In this document: in pieces, positions 28,995 to 37,674 of the stretch
Layout of the letters: each line of letters begins with the position of its first letter
Numbering within the stretch: the first letter of the stretch is position 1
NCBI GenBank assembly: GCA_004144595.1
Contig: SEEM01000002.1
Location: 1 to 64,000 of the forward strand
Source of the DNA: Hyphomicrobiales bacterium
GTDB taxonomy: Bacteria; Pseudomonadota; Alphaproteobacteria; Rhizobiales; Beijerinckiaceae
DNA length: 64,000 bases
Direction: 5' to 3'
Notes under the pieces: generated by a model
What the model was told of the DNA's origin: nothing
Seen by the model: only the letters and a program-made list of their open reading frames with translations
The model's database searches: none
Program-made: the position numbers and the translations under genes

Positions 28995-30674
28995 ATGGAT
29001 CTCAAGGAAGCGCAGAGCGAACCGCGCGAGAGCATGGATTATGACGTCGTCATCGTCGGCGCCGGCCCCGCGGGCCTGGCTGCTGCGATTCGGCTGAAGC
29101 AGCTCGACGAGAACCTGACCGTCGTCGTCGTCGAGAAAGGCGCCGAGGTCGGCGCCCATATCCTGTCGGGCGCCGTGATCGATCCGATCGGCCTCGACCG
29201 TCTCGTGCCGGACTGGCGCGACGATCCTGATCGTCCCCTGACCACCGAGGTCAAGGAAGACATCTTCTATTTCCTGACCCAGCCGAACGGCATCCGCCTG
29301 CCGAATTTCGGCATGCCGTCGCTGATGAACAACCACGGCAATTTCGTCGGCTCGCTCGGGCTTGTCGCCAAGTTCCTGGGCGCGCGGGCAGAGGCGCTCG
29401 GCGTCGAGATCTACCCGGGCTTCGCCGCAGCCGAGCTGCTCTTCAACGAGGACAGCTCGGTCGCCGGCGTCGCCACCGGCGACATGGGCATCGCCAAGGA
29501 CGGCACGGTCTCCGAGCGCTTCACCCGCGGCATGGAACTGCGTGGACGCTATACGTTGCTGGGCGAGGGCGCGCGCGGCTCGCTCTCCAAGATCGCGATC
29601 AAGCGGTTTGCTCTGGACGAGGGCCGCGAGCCCCAGAAATACGGCATCGGCCTGAAGGAGCTCTGGCAGGTCAAGCCGGAGAAATTCCACAAAGGCCGCG
29701 TCCAGCACTCCTTCGGCTGGCCGCTCGATAACGAGACCGGCGGCGGCTCCTTCCTCTATCATTTCGACGACAACCTGGTCTCGGTCGGCTTCGTCGTGCA
29801 TCTGAACTACCAGAACCCGACGCTCTCGCCCTTCGACGAGTTCCAGCGCTTCAAGACCCATCCGCTGATCCGCGACACATTCGAGGGCGCCAAGCGCATC
29901 GGCTACGGTTCGCGCGCCATTACCGAGGGCGGCTGGCAGTCCGTGCCGAAGCTGACCTTCCCGGGCGGCGCGCTGATCGGCTGTTCCGCCGGCTTCGTCA
30001 ACGTTCCCCGAATCAAGGGCAGCCACAACGCCATCCTGTCGGGCATGCTCGCGGCCGAGAAGCTGGTGCCGGCGCTGCAGGCGGGTCGTCAGCATGACGA
30101 GGTGGTGGAGATCGAAAATAGCTGGCGCGACAGCGCCATCGGCCAGGACCTGAAGCGCGTCCGCAACGTCAAGCCGCTCTGGTCCAAGTTCGGCACCTTC
30201 CTCGGCATCGGGCTCGGCGGAATCGACATGTGGCTGAACCAGCTTTTCGGCTGGTCGCCCTTCGGCACGCTGAAGCACGGCAAGCCCGATTTCGCGACGC
30301 TGAAGAAGATCGACGAGGTCAGGACGCTGGTCTACCCGAAGCCGGACGGCAAGCTGACCTTCGACAAGCTGTCCTCGGTCTTCCTCTCCTCGACGAACCA
30401 CGAGGAGGACCAGCCGGCTCATCTGAAGCTGACCGATCCGTCGGTCCCGATCGCGCAAAACCTGCCGCTCTATGGCGAGCCGGCGCGGCTCTACTGCCCG
30501 GCGGGCGTATACGAGGTGGTCTACGAGAATGCGGAGGCCAAGACCAATCCGCGCTTCGTGATCAACGCGCAGAACTGCGTCCACTGCAAGACCTGCGACA
30601 TCAAGGACCCCGCCCAGAACATCACCTGGACGGTGCCGGAAGGCGGCGGCGGTCCGGGCTACGCGAATATGTGA
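28995..30674 (+). CDS. Electron transfer flavoprotein-ubiquinone oxidoreductase
   Basis: Passes electrons from reduced ETF (fatty acid and amino acid oxidation) to ubiquinone at the inner membrane. The 559-residue protein has the FAD-binding opener YDVVIVGAGPAGLAAAIRLK at about residue 17, membrane-contact and quinone segments mid-chain (GLKELWQVKPEKFHKGRV, GGGSFLYHF), and a C-terminal [4Fe-4S] site CVHCKTCDIKDPAQNITWT plus the invariant GGGGPGY. The start at 28995 follows GGTGGAGGG. A (GCGGT)4 tandem lies in the leader at 28951-28971. The etfAB genes are not in the window. Confidence 0.96.
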   Translation: MDLKEAQSEPRESMDYDVVIVGAGPAGLAAAIRLKQLDENLTVVVVEKGAEVGAHILSGAVIDPIGLDRLVPDWRDDPDRPLTTEVKEDIFYFLTQPNGIRLPNFGMPSLMNNHGNFVGSLGLVAKFLGARAEALGVEIYPGFAAAELLFNEDSSVAGVATGDMGIAKDGTVSERFTRGMELRGRYTLLGEGARGSLSKIAIKRFALDEGREPQKYGIGLKELWQVKPEKFHKGRVQHSFGWPLDNETGGGSFLYHFDDNLVSVGFVVHLNYQNPTLSPFDEFQRFKTHPLIRDTFEGAKRIGYGSRAITEGGWQSVPKLTFPGGALIGCSAGFVNVPRIKGSHNAILSGMLAAEKLVPALQAGRQHDEVVEIENSWRDSAIGQDLKRVRNVKPLWSKFGTFLGIGLGGIDMWLNQLFGWSPFGTLKHGKPDFATLKKIDEVRTLVYPKPDGKLTFDKLSSVFLSSTNHEEDQPAHLKLTDPSVPIAQNLPLYGEPARLYCPAGVYEVVYENAEAKTNPRFVINAQNCVHCKTCDIKDPAQNITWTVPEGGGGPGYANM

Positions 30675-30703
30675 TCGCGGTCGATTCGCTGTCCGAGAAT
30701 CAA

Positions 30704-30731
30704 AAAGGGCGCGCCGGAAGGCGCGCCCTTT
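30704..30731. terminator. Bidirectional intrinsic terminator
   Basis: AAAGGGCGCGCC and GGCGCGCCCTTT form a perfect 12-bp stem around GGAA. A-rich and T-rich flanks on both sides let it end ETF-QO (plus) and the small lipoprotein gene (minus). Confidence 0.88.
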
Positions 30732-30751
30732 GTCGTCAGGCCTCGAGCCGA

Positions 30752-30862
30752 TCAGCCCTTGCGGACGATCGGGGCGACCGGCTTGGTCTCGGTCTTGGCG
30801 CAGCCGGCGACGAAACCGCCGAGGAGCGCGACGGCGGCAACGCTCAGAATGATCTTCTTCAT
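30752..30862 (-). CDS. Small 36-residue lipoprotein
   Basis: Very short predicted lipoprotein: MKKIILSVAAVALLGGFVAGC gives a lysine-rich n-region, a hydrophobic core and a lipobox VAGC at residues 18-21; the mature part is only about 16 residues (KTETKPVAPIVRKG in it). Similar entericidin-like or tiny lipoproteins are common in rhizobia, with unknown function. The start at 30862 excludes 24 upstream codons that spoil the signal peptide. Shares a terminator with ETF-QO. Confidence 0.7.
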   Translation of the reverse strand: MKKIILSVAAVALLGGFVAGCAKTETKPVAPIVRKG

Positions 30863-31134
30863 TGGAATAATCCCAGTGGAATCGCTGCGAAATCTGCAGA
30901 CAGGGGCGTTTATAGGCCGCATTTCCCTACGCAAGGGTGGTTGTTTTCCAGTGCCGATCCCTTCGTCATCGAGATTTCGGCAAGTGTTGCGCCGCTGCTA
31001 CGAAACCACGGCATTCACCAGGAGGCCCGCTTGCCCGCCCGCCCGGAAACCGCCATCTTGGCAGCCTACGCGAAGCGATCACGGTCCGCTTGAAGAGTGC
31101 GCCCCGAGATGGTGAGGCTGCGGACCGAGGGAGA

Positions 31135-32910
31135 ATGGCAGACGTGACATTATTGAAGAAGGTACGTGCCTCCGGCACGGCTGCTGCGTTGTCGCTGTTG
31201 ATGTTCCTGCCAGCTGTGGCCGTCGCCCAGGGCGCGACCCAGCCGCGTGCCGCCGATACGCTCGAGCCGGGCGACAGCCTGGAGGGCAATTACCTTGCCG
31301 CCATCGTCGCCGGCGCCTCGCGCGATCTCGGCGCGGCCTCGGTCTATCTGCGCGAGGCGATCAAGGAAGATCCGCAGAACAACGACCTGACCGAGCGCGC
31401 CTTCGTCGCCTTCCTGGCCGACGGCGCGATGCAGGATGCCTTCCGCGCTGCCGACAAGCTGATCCAGCAAGACCCCAGCAATGGTCTCGCCCAGCTCGTC
31501 ATCGGCATCCGTTCGATCAAGCAGAAGAGCTACCAGGCCGCGCGCAATCATTTGCAACGCGGGGGCAGGGGCCGTGCGGCCGACATCACCGCGACGCTGC
31601 TCTCGGCCTGGTCCTATCTCGGCTCGGGCAATTCGCGCCGCGCCATCGACACTCTGGAGCGCCTGAAGGGCGAGCCGTCCTACAATCTCTTCCGCGATTA
31701 TCACGCTGGCCTGATTCTCGACGCCGCCGGCCGCAAGGCCGATGCAGAGAAGCGGCTGAAATCGGCCTATGACGCCGAAAAGACCACGCTCCGTCTGGTC
31801 GATCTCTGGGCCCGCTTCCAGGCTCGCAGCGGCGATTTCAACGGCGCGGCCGAAACCTACGCCGCCTTCGATCGCCTGCTGCCGAATCACCCGATCATTC
31901 GCGAGGGCATGGCGCTCGTCGGGAAGAAAGATGCGCCGCCGCGCCAGATCTCGACGCCGCAGCAGGGTGCGGCCGAGGTGCTCTACGGTCTCGCCAGCGC
32001 CGGCAACCGCCAGGGCGACGAGGCGGCTGCGCTGCTCTACCTGCGCATGGCGATCTATCTCGATCCGGGCCACGACCTCGCCATCCTGACGTTGGGCGAC
32101 ATTCTCGAGCGCGCCCGCCAGCCGGAGGATGCCGTCGCCGTCTATGACAAGATGCCGGCCTCATCGCCGCTGCGTCCGAATGCCGAGATCCAGGCCGGTT
32201 TGGCGCTGGAGAATCTCGGCAAGCCCGAAGAGGCGGTGAAGCATCTCGACAGGGTCATCGCCGAGCGGCCGGACGATGTCGACGCGCTCTCCGCGCTCGG
32301 CAACATCTATCGCTCGCGCAAGCAGTTTGCCGAGGCTGCGGCGGCATATGACAAGGCCATCGCCAAGATCGCCTCGCCCGGTCGCGCCAACTGGGACCTG
32401 TTCTATTTCCGTGGCATCGCCCGCGAGCGCACCAATCGCTGGCCCGACGCGGAGGCCGATCTGCGCAAGGCGCTGGAACTCCTGCCCGATCCGCTCGGCC
32501 GCGAGCGCGCGCTGGTGCTGAACTATCTCGGCTATTCGCTGGTCGACAGGCATCTCAAGCTCGACGAGGCGCTCGACATGCTGCGCCGTGCCGTCGAGCT
32601 CAGGCCGCGCGACGGCTACATCATCGATTCGCTGGGCTGGGCCTATTATCGCCTCGGCCGCTACGAAGATGCCGCCCGCGAGATCGAGCGCGCCTCGGAG
32701 TTGCGCCCGTCGGATCCGGTGATCAACGACCATCTCGGTGACGTCTATTGGCGCACGGGTCGCCAGCTCGAGGCGAAGTTCCAGTGGAACCACGCCCGCG
32801 ATCTCAAGCCCGAGCCCGAGGATCTCGAAAAGATTCTGCGCAAGATCGAGCGCGGGATGGAGGACCCCTCGGCGAACGCCGTCGAGGAGACCAAGAAGGA
32901 TGGCGGCTGA
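31135..32910 (+). CDS. Exported tetratricopeptide repeat protein
   Basis: A 591-residue protein with a signal peptide (MADVTLLKKVRASGTAAALS, cleavage near VAVAQG) and TPR repeats through most of its length, for example AEIQAGLALENLGKPEEAVK, DDVDALSALGNIYRSRKQFA and DGYIIDSLGWAYYRLGRYED. The GYIIDSLGWAYY block and the NYLGYSLVD segment are typical of the NrfG/BTAD-like TPR proteins found near ispE in Rhizobiales. Probably a periplasmic scaffold for a protein complex; partners unknown. GAGGGAGA precedes the ATG. Followed 26 bases later by ispE. Confidence 0.85.
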   Translation: MADVTLLKKVRASGTAAALSLLMFLPAVAVAQGATQPRAADTLEPGDSLEGNYLAAIVAGASRDLGAASVYLREAIKEDPQNNDLTERAFVAFLADGAMQDAFRAADKLIQQDPSNGLAQLVIGIRSIKQKSYQAARNHLQRGGRGRAADITATLLSAWSYLGSGNSRRAIDTLERLKGEPSYNLFRDYHAGLILDAAGRKADAEKRLKSAYDAEKTTLRLVDLWARFQARSGDFNGAAETYAAFDRLLPNHPIIREGMALVGKKDAPPRQISTPQQGAAEVLYGLASAGNRQGDEAAALLYLRMAIYLDPGHDLAILTLGDILERARQPEDAVAVYDKMPASSPLRPNAEIQAGLALENLGKPEEAVKHLDRVIAERPDDVDALSALGNIYRSRKQFAEAAAAYDKAIAKIASPGRANWDLFYFRGIARERTNRWPDAEADLRKALELLPDPLGRERALVLNYLGYSLVDRHLKLDEALDMLRRAVELRPRDGYIIDSLGWAYYRLGRYEDAAREIERASELRPSDPVINDHLGDVYWRTGRQLEAKFQWNHARDLKPEPEDLEKILRKIERGMEDPSANAVEETKKDGG

Positions 32911-32936
32911 CGCTTTCGCGTCGCCGGCCTGACGCC

Positions 32937-33812
32937 GTGGTTCTGCCGCTGACGACGCGCGCGCGCGCCAAGGTCAATCTCGACCTGCGCGTGCTCGGTC
33001 GCCGTGCCGACGGCTATCACGAGCTCGAAAGCCTCGTCGCTTTCGCCGGTGTGGGCGATACGCTCTCGCTCTATCCCGACGCACCGCTCTCCCTGTCGCT
33101 CGCCGGGCCGCGGGCTGAAGGGCTTGCGGCCGATAACGACAATCTCGTCCTGCGCGCCGCCCGCGCGCTGGCGGCCGGTCGCCCCGGCCTGCGTCTCGGG
33201 CGCTTCCATCTCGTCAAGCGGCTTCCGGTTGCGTCGGGAATCGGCGGCGGTTCCGCAGATGCGGCTGCGGCGCTGCGCCTGCTCGCGCGCCTGAACGGCA
33301 TCGCACCGGCCGATCTGCTTTTGCGGGAGATCGCCGCGAGCGTCGGTGCCGACGTCTCCGTCTGCCTCGATTCGCGCGCGCGTATGATGGCCGGCATCGG
33401 CGAGAAGCTCGGGCCGGTGCTCAGGCTGCCACCGCTCTTTGCCGTGCTGGTCAATCCGGGCGTGGGTGTCGAGACGGTCGCGGTATTCCGGGCGTTGGGC
33501 CTAAAGGCCGGCGAGGCGGTGTCTGATGCGCGCATGGGGACCTTCGTGGCGCCGGCATCGACCTCGGAACTGCTGCGTTATCTGGCGGCGACCGGCAATG
33601 ATCTCGCCGCACCCGCGCAGCAGATCGCGCCTGTGATAACCGGCGTCCTCGACCGGCTTGCGGCGTTGCCCGGTTGCCGGCTCGCGCGGATGTCCGGGTC
33701 CGGCGCGACCTGCTTTGCGCTGTTCGACGATTGCAGGACCAGCGCCGCCGCAGCGAAGGCGTTGCAGCGCGAGCGACCGAACTGGTGGGTGAAGCCGACG
33801 CTGCTGAGCTGA
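32937..33812 (+). CDS. ispE: 4-diphosphocytidyl-2-C-methyl-D-erythritol kinase
   Basis: Fourth step of the MEP isoprenoid pathway: phosphorylates CDP-methylerythritol with ATP. A GHMP kinase of 291 residues with the opener ARAKVNLDLRVLGRRADGYHEL, the ATP loop LPVASGIGGGSADAAAALR near residue 95, SVGADVSVCLDSRARMMAGIGE and the C-terminal glycine motif RMSGSGATCFALF. The likely start is GTG 32937; no in-frame ATG is present. It follows the TPR gene by 26 bases; a polyprenyl diphosphate synthase, a consumer of the same pathway, lies beyond a repeat on the other strand. Confidence 0.93.
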   Translation: MVLPLTTRARAKVNLDLRVLGRRADGYHELESLVAFAGVGDTLSLYPDAPLSLSLAGPRAEGLAADNDNLVLRAARALAAGRPGLRLGRFHLVKRLPVASGIGGGSADAAAALRLLARLNGIAPADLLLREIAASVGADVSVCLDSRARMMAGIGEKLGPVLRLPPLFAVLVNPGVGVETVAVFRALGLKAGEAVSDARMGTFVAPASTSELLRYLAATGNDLAAPAQQIAPVITGVLDRLAALPGCRLARMSGSGATCFALFDDCRTSAAAAKALQRERPNWWVKPTLLS

Positions 33813-33834
33813 GTGCGCCCGCGAAACAACAGAG

Positions 33835-33993
33835 CGCGGGGAACCCTCTCCGATGGGGAGAGGGCAGGGTGAGGGGTCGGCTCATTACCGTATTGGGCGT
33901 GAAGTGATCGCTGCGCATGGGTGAGGCTGCGCTCGGTTGGTCCGAGGGCCTACACCTCATCCTTGCCCTTCTCTTACAGGAGAGGAGATCCTG
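33835..33993. repeat. Palindromic repeat, CCCTCTCC family, copy 2
   Basis: Shares the outer GCGGGGAACCCTCTCC, the inner GAGAGGGCAGGGTGAGGGGT and the right-hand TACACCTCATCCTTGCCC and TTACAGGAGAGGAG blocks with the copies at 24533 and 41249. More diverged than the other two. Lies between the convergent 3' ends of ispE and the polyprenyl synthase gene. Confidence 0.82.
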
Positions 33994-34016
33994 CGTTTGC
34001 CTCTACGCCGGCTGCC

Positions 34017-35033
34017 TCAATGCGCCCGCGCGACGCAGAAATCGACGGCGGCGTTCAGCGCCTGCTTCATCGGCGACGCGGGAAACAGCCCCAGCGCATC
34101 CTTGGCCATTCGGGCATAATGCTCGGCGCGGGCGATCGTGTCGTCGAGCGCCTTGTGCCGGCGCATGATCGCTCGTGCCTCTTCGAGATCGCCGTCGCGG
34201 ATCTCGCCGTCCTGCAACGTGCGCTTCCAGAAGGCGCGCTCGGCCTCGTCGCCGCGGCGGAACGACAGCACGACCGGCAAAGTGATCTTGCCCTCGCGGA
34301 AATCGTCGCCGGTGTTCTTGCCGAGCGTGGCGGCGACGCCGCCATAGTCCAGCGCATCGTCGATGAGCTGAAAGGCGATGCCGAGATTGAGGCCGTAGCT
34401 GCGGCAAGCGGCAGCATCGGCCTTGGAGGAGTTGGCGATCACCGGCCCGACCTCGCAGGCGGCGGCGAAGAGCTCGGCTGTCTTGCCGCGGATCACCGCG
34501 AGATACTCGTCCTCGGTCGTTTCCGTATTCTTGGCGACCGAGAGCTGCAGCACCTCGCCCTCGGCGATCACCGAGGCGGCCGTCGACAGGATGTCGAGAG
34601 CCCTGAGCGAGCCGACCTCGACCATCATCTTGAAGGCCTGGCCGAGCAGGAAGTCGCCGACCAGCACGCTCGCCTCGTTGCCCCAGAGCATGCGGGCCGC
34701 GAGCTTGCCGCGGCGCATGTCGCTCTCGTCCACGACGTCGTCATGCAGCAGCGTGGCGGTATGCATGAACTCGACCGAGGCAGCGAGCTTCACATGGCCT
34801 TCGCCAGCGTAGCCGCAGAGATCGGCCATCGCGAGCGTCAGCATCGGCCGCAGGCGCTTGCCGCCGGACGAGATCAGGTGGTTGGCGACCTCCGGGATCA
34901 TCGTCACGTCCGAGCCGGTGCGCGACAGGATCATCGCGTTGACGCGTTCCATGTCGGCGCGCGTCAGCGCGACCAGCGGCTCGATGCTGGCTTGATTCGA
35001 TTCCCGTTCCTCGAGGGAGACGACGACACCCAC
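34017..35033 (-). CDS. Polyprenyl (octa/decaprenyl) diphosphate synthase
   Basis: Trans-prenyltransferase making the ubiquinone side chain. The 338-residue product has both Asp-rich motifs: LLHDDVVDESDMRRG (first) and FQLIDDALDYGG (second), with GGKRLRPMLTLAMA upstream and KTAELFAAACEVG between. In alphaproteobacteria this is usually the decaprenyl or octaprenyl synthase. I chose the second GTG (35033) because GGAG lies 8 bases before it; the first GTG at 35042 overlaps that site. Confidence 0.92.
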   Translation of the reverse strand: MGVVVSLEERESNQASIEPLVALTRADMERVNAMILSRTGSDVTMIPEVANHLISSGGKRLRPMLTLAMADLCGYAGEGHVKLAASVEFMHTATLLHDDVVDESDMRRGKLAARMLWGNEASVLVGDFLLGQAFKMMVEVGSLRALDILSTAASVIAEGEVLQLSVAKNTETTEDEYLAVIRGKTAELFAAACEVGPVIANSSKADAAACRSYGLNLGIAFQLIDDALDYGGVAATLGKNTGDDFREGKITLPVVLSFRRGDEAERAFWKRTLQDGEIRDGDLEEARAIMRRHKALDDTIARAEHYARMAKDALGLFPASPMKQALNAAVDFCVARAH

Positions 35034-35205
35034 TGGAAACACTCCGGGTCAGATTCGCGCGCCGGTCGGCGCGCTTGTGGCTTGGCACAACCGTCGCATG
35101 GGACGCCAGCCCCTGCAAACCGACGCGACGCCGCACCTTTGCATGAAGAGGGACTGAAGCCCTCCGGCTCTTGCGCGAAGCAGGGTGCTTGGGCTCCATG
35201 GGGCG

Positions 35206-35430
35206 ATGCACGAACTCATGCGCACCAACGACCTCATCCTGCTCGGCGCCGTCGAGGCCCTGCTGGCCTCGGCCAATCTCGACTGCCTGATCGCCGACCA
35301 GCATATCAGCTCGCTGGAGGGCATGATCGGCGCCTTCCCGCGTCGCCTGCTGGTCCGCGATGCCGATCGCAAGCGCGCCCGCGCCCTTCTGATCGAGGCC
35401 GGCTACGGATCAGAATTGCGTGATGAGTGA
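35206..35430 (+). CDS. DUF2007 family small protein
   Basis: A 74-residue protein of the DUF2007 type (putative signal-transducing, GlnB-like fold in related entries). It begins MHELMRTNDLILLGAVEALL; the core DCLIADQHISSLEGMIGAFP followed by RRLLVRDADRKRARALL matches the family pattern. Its end overlaps the next gene by 8 bases, suggesting coupling. Function unknown. Confidence 0.75.
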   Translation: MHELMRTNDLILLGAVEALLASANLDCLIADQHISSLEGMIGAFPRRLLVRDADRKRARALLIEAGYGSELRDE

Positions 35431-36193
35431 AGGCGGGTCGGATGCCGGTCTGGGCGAGATCGTCGAGGACAGGCTGCTCGACGGCCGCCTGCGGCTGCTC
35501 CAGCCGCGCAAGGGCCATCGTGCGGGAAGCGATGCGATCCTGCTGGCGGCGGCCTTGCCGGAACTTGGGCAGGGCGCCTTGCTCGATATCGGCGCCGGCG
35601 TCGGGACGGTCGGCCTCGCCGCGGCGCTGGCGCAGCCGGAATTGCGTGTCACATTGCTGGAGCGCGATCCAGAACTCGCCGATCTTGCCACCCGCAATGC
35701 CGGGCTCAACCAGATGGCGGAGCGCGTGACTGTTGTGGCCGCAGATGTCACGGCGCGCGCCGCAATTCTCGGTGAACGGGGTCTCGCGCCTGCCTCCTTC
35801 GACGCCGTCGCGATGAATCCGCCCTTCTATCCGCCAGGCGGGAGCAGGGCCTCGCCCGTCCCCAACCGCAAGGCAGCTCATGTCGCCGAAGGCGCGCTCG
35901 CGCCCTGGCTGCGCACGGCCCGGCGCCTGCTCCGGCCGGGTGGCCATCTCGCGCTGATCCACCGGGTCGAGGCGCTGCCCGAGGTGCTGGCCGGTCTCGC
36001 AACGGGCTTCGGCGCGGTTGCGGTCCGCCCCGTCCATGCCTTCGCCGACAGGCCGGCGATCCGCATCATCGTCACCGCGGTGCTGAACAGCAGAAAGCCG
36101 GCAGGGGTGCTGCCGGCTTTCGTGATCAATGGCCCCGACGGGAAGCTGACTCCCGCGAGCGATGCCGTGCATCGCGGCCGCGAGGGCCTTTAG
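35423..36193 (+). CDS. TrmN6-like class I methyltransferase
   Basis: AdoMet-dependent methyltransferase of the small-domain MTS type, probably acting on the adenine of a tRNA or a ribosomal substrate. The 256-residue protein shows the AdoMet loop LLDIGAGVGTVGLAAA near residue 57 and the amino-methyltransferase motif MNPPFYPPG near residue 133, with a GHRAGSDAILLAAAL opener typical of the TrmN6/YfiC group. The ATG at 35423 lies inside the end of the DUF2007 gene. Exact substrate unproven. Confidence 0.85.
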   Translation: MSEGGSDAGLGEIVEDRLLDGRLRLLQPRKGHRAGSDAILLAAALPELGQGALLDIGAGVGTVGLAAALAQPELRVTLLERDPELADLATRNAGLNQMAERVTVVAADVTARAAILGERGLAPASFDAVAMNPPFYPPGGSRASPVPNRKAAHVAEGALAPWLRTARRLLRPGGHLALIHRVEALPEVLAGLATGFGAVAVRPVHAFADRPAIRIIVTAVLNSRKPAGVLPAFVINGPDGKLTPASDAVHRGREGL

Positions 36194-36275
36194 CTTCGGA
36201 AGAATCCGATGCGATACCAATGGGCCCGATCATCGCGCGTCCGGTAGAACGCACGATGATCTGAAGCCCGGATTA

Positions 36276-36584
36276 TCAATAAAAGGGGCGCGGGCCATAG
36301 AACCGCGGCGGGCCGTAATAGGGGCGCGGGCCGTAAAAGCGCGGCGGGCCGTAGTAACGCCTCGGCGCGTAATAGGGCCGCGGGCCATAATAGCGCGGGC
36401 GGCCGTAATAGCGGCGCGGCCCGTAATAATACTGCGCCTGCTGTACCATGCCTTCACTCGCCACCATCGGCGCGGCGGCGATTGGCGCGGCCCCGACCGG
36501 GGCAGCGGAGGCGGGAGTGGCAGCGAGCCCGGCCACGCCCAGCGCGCCGGCGGTCGCCATCGTGACGATCATTGCCCGAAACAT
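36276..36584 (-). CDS. Secreted Tyr/Pro/Arg-rich repeat protein
   Basis: A 102-residue protein with a signal peptide (MFRAMIVTMATAGALGVAGL, cleavage near ASAAP) and a C-terminal half made almost only of YYGPR/RPRYYG-type repeats (about nine imperfect units, residues 52-102). The composition suggests an extended, aromatic, basic polypeptide that could coat the cell surface or bind the wall; no enzyme motif. GGAGG lies 5 bases before the chosen ATG. The first of three tandem genes for small exported proteins here. Confidence 0.72.
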   Translation of the reverse strand: MFRAMIVTMATAGALGVAGLAATPASAAPVGAAPIAAAPMVASEGMVQQAQYYYGPRRYYGRPRYYGPRPYYAPRRYYGPPRFYGPRPYYGPPRFYGPRPFY

Positions 36585-36739
36585 GAAATCCTCCATGAGA
36601 TGGCGTCGGCAGCCTCTGCCGTCGGATGAAACGCCGTCCTTGAATTGAACATTAGGACGCCGAACCTGAACGGCAGGGGAGTGCGTCGTTCAGCTTGCTT
36701 TCAGCCAATCGCCGCATTGCGGCCATTCTTGGAAACCGC

Positions 36740-37015
36740 TCAGCGGCAGACCCGCACCGGGCGAACCACCCAGCGCCAGCCGTCCCAGACGCGGCGGTCT
36801 GACCAGAAGCAGCGCGGGCGATGGCGATAGAAGGGCCGTGCCCGGTGAGGGCGGCGCGGGCCGTCATACTGTACCGGCGCGACGAGGCCTTGTCCCGCCT
36901 GTGCGGCCTGTCCCAGCGCAACCGCGACAGGCGCTGCGGCAGGCGATGTCGCCATCAGGGCGCCACCGCCGAGGACCACGGCCGTCGCTGCGGCGAGGAT
37001 GGCTGCCCGGAACAT
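36740..37015 (-). CDS. Small secreted basic protein (RVW-RVCR family), copy 1
   Basis: A 91-residue protein with a signal peptide (MFRAAILAAATAVVLGGG) and a short mature part rich in Arg, Pro, His and Trp. Its C-terminus, CFWSDRRVWDGWRW then VRPVRVCR, closely matches the next gene's [14 protein letters not shown] then RRAVRVCR, so the two are paralogues with two conserved Cys. GGAG precedes the ATG at 37015. Function unknown. Confidence 0.72.
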   Translation of the reverse strand: MFRAAILAAATAVVLGGGALMATSPAAAPVAVALGQAAQAGQGLVAPVQYDGPRRPHRARPFYRHRPRCFWSDRRVWDGWRWVVRPVRVCR

Positions 37016-37148
37016 CGTCGTCTCCATGGAACGCCCCATCGGCTGGGCCGAGGGAAAGCCCGCCGTCTCTCATCGAGAGGGCGGGCCCTGAAGCGTGATC
37101 AGCGCGAGATCGCGCCGTTCAAGCGGTCGTCAAAGCGATGCGCTGCGC

Positions 37149-37418
37149 TCAGCGGCAGACGCGGACAGCGCGCCGAATCCAGCGATGGCCGTTCCAGACG
37201 CGGCGGGATTCGGTCCAGCAGCGGCGCATATGGGGGCGGCCACGGCCATAATGCGGGCGGCCACGGTGCCAGGCTTGCTGGACGAGGCCCGTCTCGGCGC
37301 CCGAAGCCAGCGTCGTGCCGGCTGAAATCGGGGCCGCGGAGGCTGGGGCGCTGCTCATTGCGGCACCGAGCAAGGTCGCGGCGCCGAAGGCGGCGGCGAT
37401 GATGCGGGTTGTCAACAT
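37149..37418 (-). CDS. Small secreted basic protein (RVW-RVCR family), copy 2
   Basis: An 89-residue exported protein: signal peptide [20 protein letters not shown], then [18 protein letters not shown] and a C-terminal [16 protein letters not shown] block shared with the gene at 36740. AAGGAG lies 7 bases before the ATG at 37418. The pair probably arose by tandem duplication; the Cys pair may form a disulfide in the periplasm. Function unknown. Confidence 0.74.
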   Translation of the reverse strand: MLTTRIIAAAFGAATLLGAAMSSAPASAAPISAGTTLASGAETGLVQQAWHRGRPHYGRGRPHMRRCWTESRRVWNGHRWIRRAVRVCR

Positions 37419-37554
37419 GGGCTTACTCCTTGGGTTTACAGCCACTGGCCCGGCATCAAATGCTCGCCCCGAACATCGCGGACCATGCGGTTGCCTCTGT
37501 CGATATCAGACAGGACATGAACGAAACCTGTCCGCATCTGGTTCCGGCCCGCGC

Positions 37555-37583
37555 TTGACCATGGCGGGTGCGAACCCTAATCA
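37555..37583 (+). promoter_or_regulatory. Candidate promoter of glyQ
   Basis: TTGACC (37555-37560) and TAATCA (37578-37583) with a 17-base spacer. The predicted start point lies about 30 bases before a possible TTG start of glyQ at 37621. Confidence 0.4.
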
Positions 37584-37674
37584 CCGCTCCATTCCCTCGT
37601 TATCGGAAGGTTGCAGGCACTTGTCCGCCCCCGCGCCACTCTCGCATTCCGCCATCCCGGCTTCGTCCCCGGCG

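Noticed and set aside
33600-35300. Possible operon joining ispE with the polyprenyl synthase gene
   Set aside because: They are convergent and separated by a palindromic repeat; only the shared pathway connects them.
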